A stretch of DNA of 64,000 bases from Pseudarthrobacter sp. MM222 (GTDB lineage Bacteria > Actinomycetota > Actinomycetes > Actinomycetales > Micrococcaceae), in the NCBI RefSeq assembly GCF_947090775.1, contig NZ_OX352321.1, positions 2,666,001 through 2,730,000 on the forward strand, read 5' to 3'. The position numbers and the translations under genes were made by a program. This document shows, piece after piece, positions 8,658-15,801 of the stretch (position 1 is its first letter; each line of letters begins with the position of its first letter). The notes beneath the pieces are model-generated. The model worked only from the letters and a program-made list of their open reading frames with translations. It did not search any database and was not told the DNA's origin.

Positions 8658-9153
8658 TGAATACCAATCGGACAGCAGTTCGAATCTGACTATCGGTAAC
8701 CCGACGGGGCCGCCCGCCAAGACTCATGCCCGCCTCTCTTCGCTATTCGATGGAATCCGTGACGCGTTCGCGCTTGATTTCGTATTCCATCTGCGCGAGA
8801 GCGGCCATGATCGTGAACAACATTGAACCCATCGGCGTCGCGGTGTCGACGTCGCCTCCGCCCAGGTTCAGCACGCGCAGGCCAGCGCCTCTGCTGCGGA
8901 GTTCATCCGCGAAGGCAAGCATGTTTTGGGTGGATCGGCCGAGCCGGTCCAAAGTCGCGATGACAAGGGTGCCACCCTGGATGAGCGCGTCGAATGCCCG
9001 ATCGAACTGTGGTCGCGACGCACGCGCTCCGGAGACTCCCTAATCGATGTACAGGTCATCGGGTCGAACGCCGGCGGCCAGGAGATCCGCCCGCTGCCGG
9101 TCCGTGGACTGCTGCCGTGTCGAAACGCGTGCATACCCAATAAGTTTCGACAT
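8641..9153 (-). pseudogene. Serine recombinase (resolvase) frame with two in-frame TAG codons
   Basis: One uninterrupted phase from the ATG at 9153 to the TGA at 8641 reads as a small serine resolvase, except for TAG codons at 9042-9040 and 8745-8743. The catalytic segment YARVSTRQQ is intact, as are GVSGARASRP, LDRLGRS and the helix ending KRERVTDSIE. After the second TAG the DNA-binding tail GGRPRRVTDSQIR begins but stops after RLV, about 25 residues short. The truncation coincides with the 21-bp repeat. Both lesions are amber codons at positions where Lys, Gln or His is usual. Decay is the simplest reading. Confidence 0.8.
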
Positions 9154-9167
9154 GCCTGCCTCCGAGT

Positions 9168-9231
9168 GTGTCTCGTAACTAATGATTAGTATGCCGATTC
9201 CACCAAAGGGCTTCGAGACATAGTTATGAGA
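9168..9231. other. Resolvase-type inverted repeats (res-like site, left)
   Basis: Upstream of the resolvase start lie GTGTCTCGTAAC (9168-9179) and TTCGAGACA (9212-9220), an inverted TGTCTCG/CGAGACA pair. A second overlapping pair is TCTCGTAACTA (9171-9181) and TAGTTATGAGA (9221-9231). A palindrome ACTAATGATTAGT fills 9178-9190. The position just 5' of a resolvase gene is where res sites normally lie. Confidence 0.55.
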
Positions 9232-9727
9232 ATGGCCTGGTGCTGGGAAAGCCATGTGATGGCACCGGAACTAGAACCTTACGGGCCCGTTGCTTTCCTC
9301 TGGACGAGACGCCTCGTATCTCAAGGGATATGAGGCGTCTCGTCCAGAGGGTGAGGCCGAGTTGGCCGAAGCGTTTCAGGTTGTCCTCGATGCCCCAACT
9401 GCCACTGATCAGCCCATCCTTGAAGGAAAAGAAGTACACCTCGTCCACCCGCTCAAAGCGCCTGCCGGTCGGGGCATGCCCGCGCCAGAGACCAAGATGA
9501 GTACCTGAACAGCGCAGCCTTGCAACGACGGTATCGCCATCAGCGACCATCTGGACGACGTCCATCCTGACATCGGGAAAAGACTCCAGAAATGGCCTGA
9601 CCCACTGACGGGCTTTCGCGGCGGCCTCCGCGGTATAAACCTCGTCAAACACTGCCAGGTCCCCACGGCTGATTGCCTCCACCAGCATGGAAACGACACG
9701 CTTGTTGTGCTCGTCCGACTCGCTCAT
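9224..9727 (-). CDS. SnoaL-like (NTF2 fold) protein, probably 3'-fused
   Basis: This encodes a SnoaL-like polyketide-cyclase/ester-cyclase fold protein. The characteristic N-terminal helix, FPDVRMDVVQMVADGDTV and RCSGTHLGLWRGHAPTGRR are present, ending in SWGIEDNLKRFGQLG near residue 122. Family members normally end there. The last 45 residues (from TLWTRR onward) are basic and unlike the family, and are encoded across a 25-bp hairpin and up to the res-like repeats. The original stop was probably lost when the mobile element inserted. The function is unknown, since the fold serves many reactions. Confidence 0.75.
   Translation of the reverse strand: MSESDEHNKRVVSMLVEAISRGDLAVFDEVYTAEAAAKARQWVRPFLESFPDVRMDVVQMVADGDTVVARLRCSGTHLGLWRGHAPTGRRFERVDEVYFFSFKDGLISGSWGIEDNLKRFGQLGLTLWTRRLISLEIRGVSSRGKQRARKVLVPVPSHGFPSTRPFS
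9297..9350. repeat. 25-bp hairpin inside the 3' end of the SnoaL-like gene
   Basis: CCTCTGGACGAGACGCCTC (9297-9315) and its exact complement at 9332-9350 form 19 perfect pairs. Six more pairs (two of them G-U in RNA) leave only a CAAG loop. There is no T-run on either side, so it is not a standard terminator. Confidence 0.85.
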
Positions 9728-9805
9728 GCATCAACGATATGGCCCGCATCAGGTGCTGCCACAGTCCTCACCGCCGGCACTCCTGAGAGAAAGGCCAGCA
9801 CGGAC

Positions 9806-9837
9806 TGGACCTTCGAGTGCACTCGAAGGTCTACGCT
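9806..9837 (+). promoter_or_regulatory. MerR-type promoter with perfect palindrome
   Basis: A 22-bp perfect palindrome with arm ACCTTCGAGTG (9809-9830) lies between TGGACC (9806-9811) and TACGCT (9832-9837). The 20-bp spacer is over-long, as is typical of promoters that MerR proteins activate by distorting the spacer. The GTG start follows at 9845, so the mRNA is probably leaderless or nearly so. Confidence 0.75.
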
Positions 9838-9844
9838 AGACAGC

Positions 9845-10306
9845 GTGCGAATTTCAGAGCTGGCAACAGCGTCGGGGGTCCCTGCGACGACGCTGCGCTA
9901 TTACGAGTCGGTAGGGCTGGTCACAGCGAAGCGGGGCACTAACGGGTACCGCGACTACGACGAGGATGCGCTCGGCCAGCTGTCGTTCATCGAGGCCGCA
10001 AAACAGCTGGACATGTCACTGCCCGAAATTGTCGAGCTTCTGACCCTCATCGAGGGTGAGAGTTGCACGCAGGTGCGCGAGGTTCTTCACCCCAAGCTCC
10101 GGCAAAGGCTGCTCGAGGTCGACAAACGCCTGGCGAACCTGCAGCTCCTGCGGGACCGGCTCGATGCCGCAGTAACCAGGGTTGGCGCGTGTCCGGACAG
10201 CGGACGCTCCTGCCGCTCCGAATGCGCACTCCTCGGCACCAGGCAGGACACCTGCATCACCGCAGAAGCTATCCCACTGCCAACAGAAAACGAAGGAACA
10301 CGGTGA
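9845..10306 (+). CDS. MerR-family metal(loid)-responsive regulator
   Basis: This is a 153-residue MerR-type activator/repressor. The N-terminal winged helix begins VRISELATASGVPATTLRYYE, followed by GYRDYDEDAL and a long dimerisation coiled coil (about residues 80-118). The C-terminal tail carries five cysteines after the coil (GACPDSGRSCRSEC, later DTC), plus one in the coil at SCTQ, which together suggest a thiolate metal(loid) site. The GTG start at 9845 is chosen because the MerR-type promoter palindrome lies directly upstream. Its stop codon overlaps the GTG of the exporter gene. Regulation of that exporter by arsenite or another soft metal is inferred. Confidence 0.85.
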   Translation: MRISELATASGVPATTLRYYESVGLVTAKRGTNGYRDYDEDALGQLSFIEAAKQLDMSLPEIVELLTLIEGESCTQVREVLHPKLRQRLLEVDKRLANLQLLRDRLDAAVTRVGACPDSGRSCRSECALLGTRQDTCITAEAIPLPTENEGTR

Positions 10307-11334
10307 CCATGCACCGCATTATCGGCTGGTGGGACGACCACCAGGTCCTGCTCTACATGGCCGCGATCCTAGCCGGCGCAGCGGTCGGTTTGGCTGCACC
10401 GCAGCTCGCGCCCGCCCTGGAGCATTCCATCGAACCGGTGCTGATCCTGCTGCTGTTCGCCACGTTCCTCGCCGTCCCCCTTATCGAGGTCGGCAAAGCA
10501 TTCCGCGACATACGCTTCCTGGGCACGGTGCTCGTCGCGAACTTCATCATCATCCCCGCCGTCGTGTTCGGGCTTTCCCGCTTCGTCGCGGACGACCGCG
10601 GGCTGATGGTCGGCGTCCTGCTGGTACTGCTGACCCCATGCATCGACTACGTCATCGTGTTCAGCGGGATCGCCGGCGGCGCCAGCGCCCGCCTGCTCGC
10701 CGCGACCCCGCTGCTGATGTTGGTGCAGATCCTCCTGCTCCCGGTCTATCTGTTCCTCTTCGCCGGCAGTGACGTCCTGAACGTAATCGACGCCGGACCG
10801 TTCCTCAAGGCATTCCTCCTGCTGATCGTGCTGCCCCTGGCCTCGGCCGCCGTCGTGCAGGGCATCGCCCGCCGGCACCGTGCAGGTCAAGCGATAGAAA
10901 AGATCATGGCCGGGGCCATGGTGCCCCTGATGATGGTCACCCTCGCGGTCGTCATCGGATCCCAGATCGCAGCAGTAGGCTCCCAGGTCCTCAATCTCAC
11001 CCGCGTTATCCCCCTCTACGTCGCCTTCGTCATCATCGCCGTCATCATAGGAAAAGTCGCAGGACTGGCCGCGCGCCTCGACGTCCCTAGCACCCGGGCC
11101 GCCATGTTCTCCGCGACCACCCGCAACTCCCTCGTCGTCCTCCCCCTGGCCCTGGCCCTGCCGCCCGCTCTGAGCATCGCCCCGCTGGCCGTCGTCACCC
11201 AGACACTCGTCGAACTGGTCGCCATGGTCGTCCTGGTACGCATCGTTCCGATCATCGTGCCCGAGCCTGAGTCACACCACCTAACCAGCCGCAAGTTCGC
11301 AACAAGGGGCGGGGCCGAGCAGTTGAAAAACTGA
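10303..11334 (+). CDS. ACR3/BASS-superfamily arsenite-efflux-like membrane protein
   Basis: This is a ten-helix inner-membrane transporter of the bile acid:sodium symporter/ACR3 superfamily, annotated in relatives as an arsenic resistance protein. A conserved Cys lies in a membrane helix (LLTPCIDYVIVF), corresponding to the Cys essential in ACR3 exporters. The first helix begins WWDDHQVLLYMAAIL. The GTG at 10303 is preferred because AAGGA lies five bases upstream and it overlaps the MerR stop (GTGA); the alternative is the ATG at 10309. The 343-aa length is normal. The MerR gene is the evident regulator. The substrate could be arsenite or antimonite. Confidence 0.8.
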   Translation: MTMHRIIGWWDDHQVLLYMAAILAGAAVGLAAPQLAPALEHSIEPVLILLLFATFLAVPLIEVGKAFRDIRFLGTVLVANFIIIPAVVFGLSRFVADDRGLMVGVLLVLLTPCIDYVIVFSGIAGGASARLLAATPLLMLVQILLLPVYLFLFAGSDVLNVIDAGPFLKAFLLLIVLPLASAAVVQGIARRHRAGQAIEKIMAGAMVPLMMVTLAVVIGSQIAAVGSQVLNLTRVIPLYVAFVIIAVIIGKVAGLAARLDVPSTRAAMFSATTRNSLVVLPLALALPPALSIAPLAVVTQTLVELVAMVVLVRIVPIIVPEPESHHLTSRKFATRGGAEQLKN

Positions 11335-11457
11335 ACGTCCGCTTTCCACAGCGAGAGCGCGCCTCGAATCCCCGCAACCGCGTTCGGGATCCGTTTCACC
11401 ATGACAGTGCCCTATGCTGACCGGCATATCTGACCTGGTCCATGGCCGCTGGCGGGG

Positions 11458-11925
11458 TTAGGGAATGATGAGGACCGGGTGCCGCTGTTGGTGGGTCAGT
11501 GACGCGGACACGGATCCTTCGAGAGTCCTGTCCACGCACGCCAATGACCCGGGCCGGTCGGCGCCGACGATGATCAGTGATGCTCCGGTGCTCTCGGCCA
11601 GGCGGCTAAGGGCTTTGGAGACGTCGCCGTTGAGAACGCGGAAGGACCAAGTCTCCCCCGGCTGCCCGAGGATGCATCCCAGCTTCCGTTGCAGCTGCTT
11701 GAACGGGAAGTCGGCCTCGTCATTGATGGCCGGGTCCAGGGAAAGAACAGTCCGTTGAACTGCCGGTTCCCATTCCGTCAGGTAGCTGGCGGGGTCCACG
11801 AAGGCGCAAACGAGATGCTGTCCCAGATCGCCTGCAAGGGCAACCGCCGTCCGGATTAGATGCTCTGAACAGTCCCAGCCGACGCCGAGCACGACGGGCC
11901 CGTCAGGCCATTCCTCATCAAACAC
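11458..11925 (-). CDS. Universal stress protein (UspA) family
   Basis: This is a 155-residue cytoplasmic protein of the USP fold. The N-terminal strand VVLGVGWDCSEHLIRTAVAL and the C-terminal nucleotide-binding-type segment LIIVGADRPGSLA, then GSVSASLTHQQRHPVLIIP, match the family; the full ATP motif G-2x-G-9x-G-S/T is degenerate. It is the last gene of the eight-gene minus-strand arsenic operon and its ATG overlaps the end of the MFS gene by eight bases. A stress-protective role is known for the family; a specific arsenic role is inferred from context only. Confidence 0.75.
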   Translation of the reverse strand: MFDEEWPDGPVVLGVGWDCSEHLIRTAVALAGDLGQHLVCAFVDPASYLTEWEPAVQRTVLSLDPAINDEADFPFKQLQRKLGCILGQPGETWSFRVLNGDVSKALSRLAESTGASLIIVGADRPGSLACVDRTLEGSVSASLTHQQRHPVLIIP

Positions 11926-13126
11926 GCGAACCTCTGTTGAGGTTCACGGCGAAAGCGGTGAGCGCTGCGAGCCCGGTGGCTGCCGCCATGGCGTAGGCCA
12001 TGGCCGTATAGCTGCCAAGCCAGGCGGCTATGACCGGGCCGGCGGCCGGGGCGAGGGCTGTGACGATGGTCAGGGGCGCGGCGAAGATGCCTTGCAGGGT
12101 GCCGATGCTGCTGGTTGCCCACCGGTCACCCACGATGGTGGCCTGCAGCAGGGTCTGGCAGCCGCGGACGGCTCCGGCGAGCATGCCGGTGGTGATGAGC
12201 AGGGGCGCAGGTCCGGGCAGGAGTGCGAGCAGAAGGCTGGCGCCGCTGGCGGTTCCGGTGATGACCAGGATGCGTGCATGAGCGGGGATTGCGGCGAAGA
12301 GCAGCCGCCCGGCAACCTGGCCTGCTCCGACGAGTCCGAGGCCGAGGGCGGCCAGAGTGTAGTCGGTTCCTTTTTCCATCAGCAGGGGGATGATGTTCAG
12401 CGTCACGGTGTAGAGGCCGAGGCAGAGCAGGACCATGAGTGCCTGCAGACCGAGGAATTCGGCGCTGCGCAGGATGGAGCGCACACCCGCCCGGTCCTCG
12501 GCCGCGTGCGTTCCGGGCAGCGTGTGCGTCCAGGTCCGGTTCAGATAGCGGGCGTGCAGCGGGATGGTGACCGAGGCCAGCACGGCGGCGAGGAGGAGGA
12601 AGGCGCCCCGCCAGCCCAACCCGGCGCACAGGGCCGCGGTGAGCGGGGCGAAAATCGTGGACGCAAAACCGGCAACGAGGGTCAGTACCGTCAGCGGCCG
12701 CACCCGGTCGGGTCCGTACCAGCGGCTGATCACGGTGAAGGCCGGTTGGTACAGCACCGCGGCCTGCGCGGTTCCGGCCAGCAGCCATGCGGCCGCGAAC
12801 AGGGGCAGGTTCGGCGCCGCGCTGACCGTGGCCAGGCCGAGGACACCAATGAAGGATCCGCCGATCATCAGGTTGCGGGGGCCCGTCCTGTCCAGGAGTC
12901 GGCCAACGGCGATTCCGGCGACCGCGGATACGACCAGCCCGGCGGAAAAGGCCCCCGTGACCAGGGCCGGGTCCCAGCCGGTGTCCTCGCTGATCGGCCG
13001 GACGGCGGCGAGCAGTGCGTAGTAGAGCACGCCCCATGCGGTGGTCTGGGTGATGCACAGCGCGGCGAGGCCGCCGCGTGGTGCACCCTCCGCGACCAGT
13101 GTCCGGGATACCGCAGGGGCGGGCAT
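11918..13126 (-). CDS. MFS transporter of the arsenic operon
   Basis: This is a 402-residue, twelve-helix major facilitator protein, with the motif A-like sequence GRLLDRTGPRNLMIGG after helix 2. The start at 13126 lies two bases past the stop of the upstream LMW-phosphatase-like gene. It sits in an operon with three arsenate-reductase-type genes and a flavoprotein, so export of an arsenical product is likely. It is not a recognisable ArsB and shows no ArsJ-type gapdh partner. The substrate is open; organo- or thiolated arsenicals are candidates. Confidence 0.82.
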   Translation of the reverse strand: MPAPAVSRTLVAEGAPRGGLAALCITQTTAWGVLYYALLAAVRPISEDTGWDPALVTGAFSAGLVVSAVAGIAVGRLLDRTGPRNLMIGGSFIGVLGLATVSAAPNLPLFAAAWLLAGTAQAAVLYQPAFTVISRWYGPDRVRPLTVLTLVAGFASTIFAPLTAALCAGLGWRGAFLLLAAVLASVTIPLHARYLNRTWTHTLPGTHAAEDRAGVRSILRSAEFLGLQALMVLLCLGLYTVTLNIIPLLMEKGTDYTLAALGLGLVGAGQVAGRLLFAAIPAHARILVITGTASGASLLLALLPGPAPLLITTGMLAGAVRGCQTLLQATIVGDRWATSSIGTLQGIFAAPLTIVTALAPAAGPVIAAWLGSYTAMAYAMAAATGLAALTAFAVNLNRGSRV

Positions 13127-13128
13127 GG

Positions 13129-13545
13129 TTACTTCCCGGTGAGCTCCGCGTGCAGCTTCTGGACGCGGGCCTTGATGTCGTCCCGGACCAGGCGCATGCG
13201 TTCCATGCCTTCGATGCCGCGTTCGGAAGGCTCGTCCGTTTCCCAGACCTCGAAACGGACACCTTCGCGCGGCTCGAGCTTCGCTTCGGTTCCCAGGACG
13301 ACGACGGCATCCACCGTGTCCAGGACCTCGTCGGTCACCGGTTTCGGGTATTCGCCGGTGACGTCGATGCCCAGTTCGGTCAGGGACTCCACGGCCTGCG
13401 GGTTCAGGTCCTTGGCCGGTTTGGTGCCTGCGGAGTAGACGGTGACGGCGTCTCCTGCGAGGTCGCGCATGAGGCCGGCGGCGAGCTGGGATTTGCCGCC
13501 GTTCTTGCTGCACACGAACAGGACAGCAGGGTGTTTCTGGGTCAT
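13129..13545 (-). CDS. LMW-phosphatase/arsenate-reductase-like protein with CX5K loop
   Basis: This is a 138-residue protein of the low-molecular-weight tyrosine phosphatase fold. The P-loop reads [10 protein letters not shown]. The CX5R arginine that binds the oxyanion in all classical members is replaced by Lys (C-S-K-N-G-G-K). The acidic partner loop is also changed: the C-terminal region reads [10 protein letters not shown] instead of DP. It overlaps the preceding arsC by four bases (ATGA). Its retention in the operon argues for a function: a degenerate reductase, an arsenate or arsenite binding protein, or a partner of the adjacent ArsC. Confidence 0.8.
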   Translation of the reverse strand: MTQKHPAVLFVCSKNGGKSQLAAGLMRDLAGDAVTVYSAGTKPAKDLNPQAVESLTELGIDVTGEYPKPVTDEVLDTVDAVVVLGTEAKLEPREGVRFEVWETDEPSERGIEGMERMRLVRDDIKARVQKLHAELTGK

Positions 13546-14201
13546 GAGAGCGTTGTTTCCTTTGTGAGTGAGTCGACCAGGGTTTTGACCCGGTCATGGA
13601 TCTGGTCGCGGATCTCCCGGACCGTGGCGAGGGGCTGGTCGGCCGGGTCCGGGAGGTAACAGTCCTCGTAGCGTTTGCCGGGGTAGATCGGGCAGGAGTC
13701 CCCGCAGCCCATGGTGATGACGACGTCGGAGGCGCGCACGACGTCATCGGTGAGCGGTTTGGGGTAGTTCTGTGACAGGTCCAGGCCCATCTCGGTCATG
13801 ACTGCCACGACGGCGGGATCGAGTTCGGCGGCCGGCAGGGAGCCTGCTGAACGGACGTGGATCCTGCCCTTGGCTTCGACGGTGAGCAGGGCGGCGGCCA
13901 TCTGGGACCGGCCCGCGTTCTGCACGCAGACGAACAGGACTTCGGGCACCTCGGAGGCGATTGCTCCCTTGGACTTGGCCAGCGCGCTGAGCCTGTCGCT
14001 GGCGAAGTGCTCGGTGGTGGCGGGCAGGTAGGTGGTGATTTTCGCGGTCCGGGCCAGGGCCGTGTAGGACTCGAAGACGTAGCGTTCGACGGTTTCGGCG
14101 GCGAAGATCCCGGCGAACCTTTCGCCGAGGCGGGCGCTGATCCGGTGCAGGACCTCGGTGTTGTCCTGCAGGCCCAGGCTGGTTTCACGGTTCTCGGTCA
14201 T
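13542..14201 (-). CDS. arsC: Arsenate-mycothiol transferase-type ArsC with N-terminal helical domain
   Basis: This 219-residue protein joins an N-terminal three-helix segment (about residues 1-80, [20 protein letters not shown]) to an LMW-PTP reductase domain. The catalytic loop is [10 protein letters not shown] (CX5R), and the loop YLPDPADQ supplies the acidic residue. This layout matches actinobacterial arsenate reductases that form an arseno-mycothiol adduct resolved by mycoredoxin. The start at 14201 is set by TTGGAG upstream; a longer frame lacks one. It is coupled to the CX5K paralogue downstream. Confidence 0.85.
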   Translation of the reverse strand: MTENRETSLGLQDNTEVLHRISARLGERFAGIFAAETVERYVFESYTALARTAKITTYLPATTEHFASDRLSALAKSKGAIASEVPEVLFVCVQNAGRSQMAAALLTVEAKGRIHVRSAGSLPAAELDPAVVAVMTEMGLDLSQNYPKPLTDDVVRASDVVITMGCGDSCPIYPGKRYEDCYLPDPADQPLATVREIRDQIHDRVKTLVDSLTKETTLS

Positions 14202-14233
14202 GGCAGCACTCCAATGGTTGGGTTTACCGTCGG

Positions 14234-15625
14234 TCAGTTGCTGCCGGAGCGGCCATGGGCCAGCCCGGTCGGGAAGCCGACCAGCACCGGTTCCGGTGTG
14301 GCGCAGCACCCGGGCTCAGCCGCAGCCGAGGCGGCGGCCTCTCCTGCGGCCGGGACGGGGACGTCGCAGCTGGTGCCGGCGTCGGTGGAGCAGACGCCGG
14401 TTTCGGGGAGTGCCAGGTGCACGGTGTCCGCGGCTTCGCGGTCCCCGGCGAGGGCTGCGGCGACGGAGCGGACCTGCTCGTAGCCGGTGGCCAGCAGGAA
14501 GGTCGGTGCCCGGCCGTAGGACTTCATCCCAACAATGTAGAAGTCCTTCTCCGGGTGGGCGAGGAGTTTCGCGCCGTGCGGCGGGACGGTGCCGCAGGAG
14601 TGGAATTCAGGGTCGACGAGCGGGCCGAGTTCCACCGGTGCTTCGACGGCTGGGTCCAGGTGGAGCCGGACTTCGCGGAGGATGTCCAGGTCCGGGCGGA
14701 ACCCGGTGCAGGGCACCACGACGTCGGCGTCCAGGGTGCGGCCGTCGACCGCTTCGACGGTCACGCCGGAGTCGAGGGTTTTCAGGGCAGCGATGCCGAA
14801 CCCTGCATGCAGCTCGATGGTGCCGGCCTCGACGAGGCGGCGGACCCGGGCGCCGAGCTGGCCGCGGGCGGGCAGCCCATCGGCGTCGCCGCCGCCATAA
14901 ACCTTGGCGGCGGAGTCGCCGCGGATGGCCCAAAGGATGCGGGTGTCCGGGGCGTCTTTGGCGAGGTCTGCGAGGTTGATCAGGGTGTTGGCCGCGGAGT
15001 GTCCGGCGCCGACCACGAGCACGCGGCGGCCGGCGAAGGTTGCGCGGTCTCTGCCGGTGACGTCGGGCAGCGGTGAGGAGATTCGGGCTGCTGCGGTGTC
15101 TTCGCCGATGGCGGCCAGCCCGGAGGTGCCCAGCGGGTTCCGGGTGGACCACGTGCCGGAGGCGTCGATGACCGCTGCGACGGTGTGGTCGCGGGTTTCG
15201 CCGTCCGAGTGTTCGACCCGGACCGTGAAGGGGGTGGTGTCGCGGCCCTTGATGTGGGTCTTGTCCAGGCCTGCACGGGTGACGGCGATGACGCGGGCGC
15301 CGGTCTGCAGCCGTGAACTGATGGCCGGGAGCTCAGCCAGCGGTGCGAGGTAGTTGTCGATGAGTTCGCCGCCGTAGGGCAGGGCCGTGGGGCGGGGTGA
15401 CTCCCAGTTTGAGGTTTCGAGGAGGCGGACGGCGGCGGCGTCGATGTTGAACCGCCACGGTGAGAACAGCCGGATGTGGCGCCACTGCTCGATGGCGGCG
15501 CCCGCCGAGGTCCCGGCTTCGAGGATCAGCGGCTCGAGGCCGCGTTCGAGCAGGTGGGCTGCGGCGGCCAGGCCCACGGGGCCGGCACCGATCACGGCGA
15601 CGGGAAGGTTCTTCGCTGACTCCAT
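14234..15625 (-). CDS. arsO: Flavin-dependent monooxygenase-like protein (ArsO type)
   Basis: This is a FAD/NAD(P)H-dependent oxidoreductase of the FMO group. It has an FAD Rossmann motif at the N-terminus (VAVIGAGPVGLAAAAHLLE), a second dinucleotide motif near residue 190 (VLVVGAGHSAANTL) and PCTGFRPD near the end of the domain. Such genes recur in actinobacterial ars operons and are called ArsO; the reaction is unproven. The tail is unusual, with about 60 residues carrying CSTDAGTSC and EPGCCATPEP, which could bind arsenite or thiols. The ATG at 15625 is chosen because GAGG lies five bases upstream; an in-frame ATG at 15640 has none. 463 aa. Confidence 0.8.
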   Translation of the reverse strand: MESAKNLPVAVIGAGPVGLAAAAHLLERGLEPLILEAGTSAGAAIEQWRHIRLFSPWRFNIDAAAVRLLETSNWESPRPTALPYGGELIDNYLAPLAELPAISSRLQTGARVIAVTRAGLDKTHIKGRDTTPFTVRVEHSDGETRDHTVAAVIDASGTWSTRNPLGTSGLAAIGEDTAAARISSPLPDVTGRDRATFAGRRVLVVGAGHSAANTLINLADLAKDAPDTRILWAIRGDSAAKVYGGGDADGLPARGQLGARVRRLVEAGTIELHAGFGIAALKTLDSGVTVEAVDGRTLDADVVVPCTGFRPDLDILREVRLHLDPAVEAPVELGPLVDPEFHSCGTVPPHGAKLLAHPEKDFYIVGMKSYGRAPTFLLATGYEQVRSVAAALAGDREAADTVHLALPETGVCSTDAGTSCDVPVPAAGEAAASAAAEPGCCATPEPVLVGFPTGLAHGRSGSN

Positions 15626-15713
15626 GGTGTCCTCTTTCATCCGTAGTGGTAACGCGGTTGTGGTCGGTGGGCCCTGCCGGCCGGTGTGGGGCCGGCAGGT
15701 GCCCGGGTCGGGG

Positions 15714-15773
15714 TTAGCAGCAGTCCTGATCGTCCTCGCAGCAACCGGAGTCGCCGCAGCATCCGTTCGTCAT
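15714..15773 (-). CDS. 19-residue Cys-Cys repeat peptide in the arsenic operon
   Basis: Between trxB and arsO lies a complete tiny reading frame, MTNGCCGDSGCCEDDQDCC, ended by TAA. Six of the 19 residues are cysteine, arranged as three adjacent pairs. A purine-rich GGGAGGGGG stretch lies about eight bases upstream of the ATG, and the frame fills the otherwise empty 176-base trxB-arsO gap. Cys-Cys pairs are the arsenite ligands of ArsD and of CgArsR-type repressors, so a soft-metal-binding peptide, metallochaperone or redox buffer is a reasonable guess. I know of no named family. Translation is unproven; its composition and position are the main support. Confidence 0.6.
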   Translation of the reverse strand: MTNGCCGDSGCCEDDQDCC

Positions 15774-15801
15774 TCAGCTCACCCCCTCCCCTGGTCCGGG
15801 T

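Noticed and set aside
8641..9153. Recoding of TAG (for example pyrrolysine or suppression) in the resolvase
   Set aside because: No supporting machinery is visible, the C-terminus is also truncated, and decay explains the data more simply.
12092..13438. Plus-strand 448-codon frame
   Set aside because: Antisense to the MFS gene; Gly/Gln/Arg-rich shadow with no domain.
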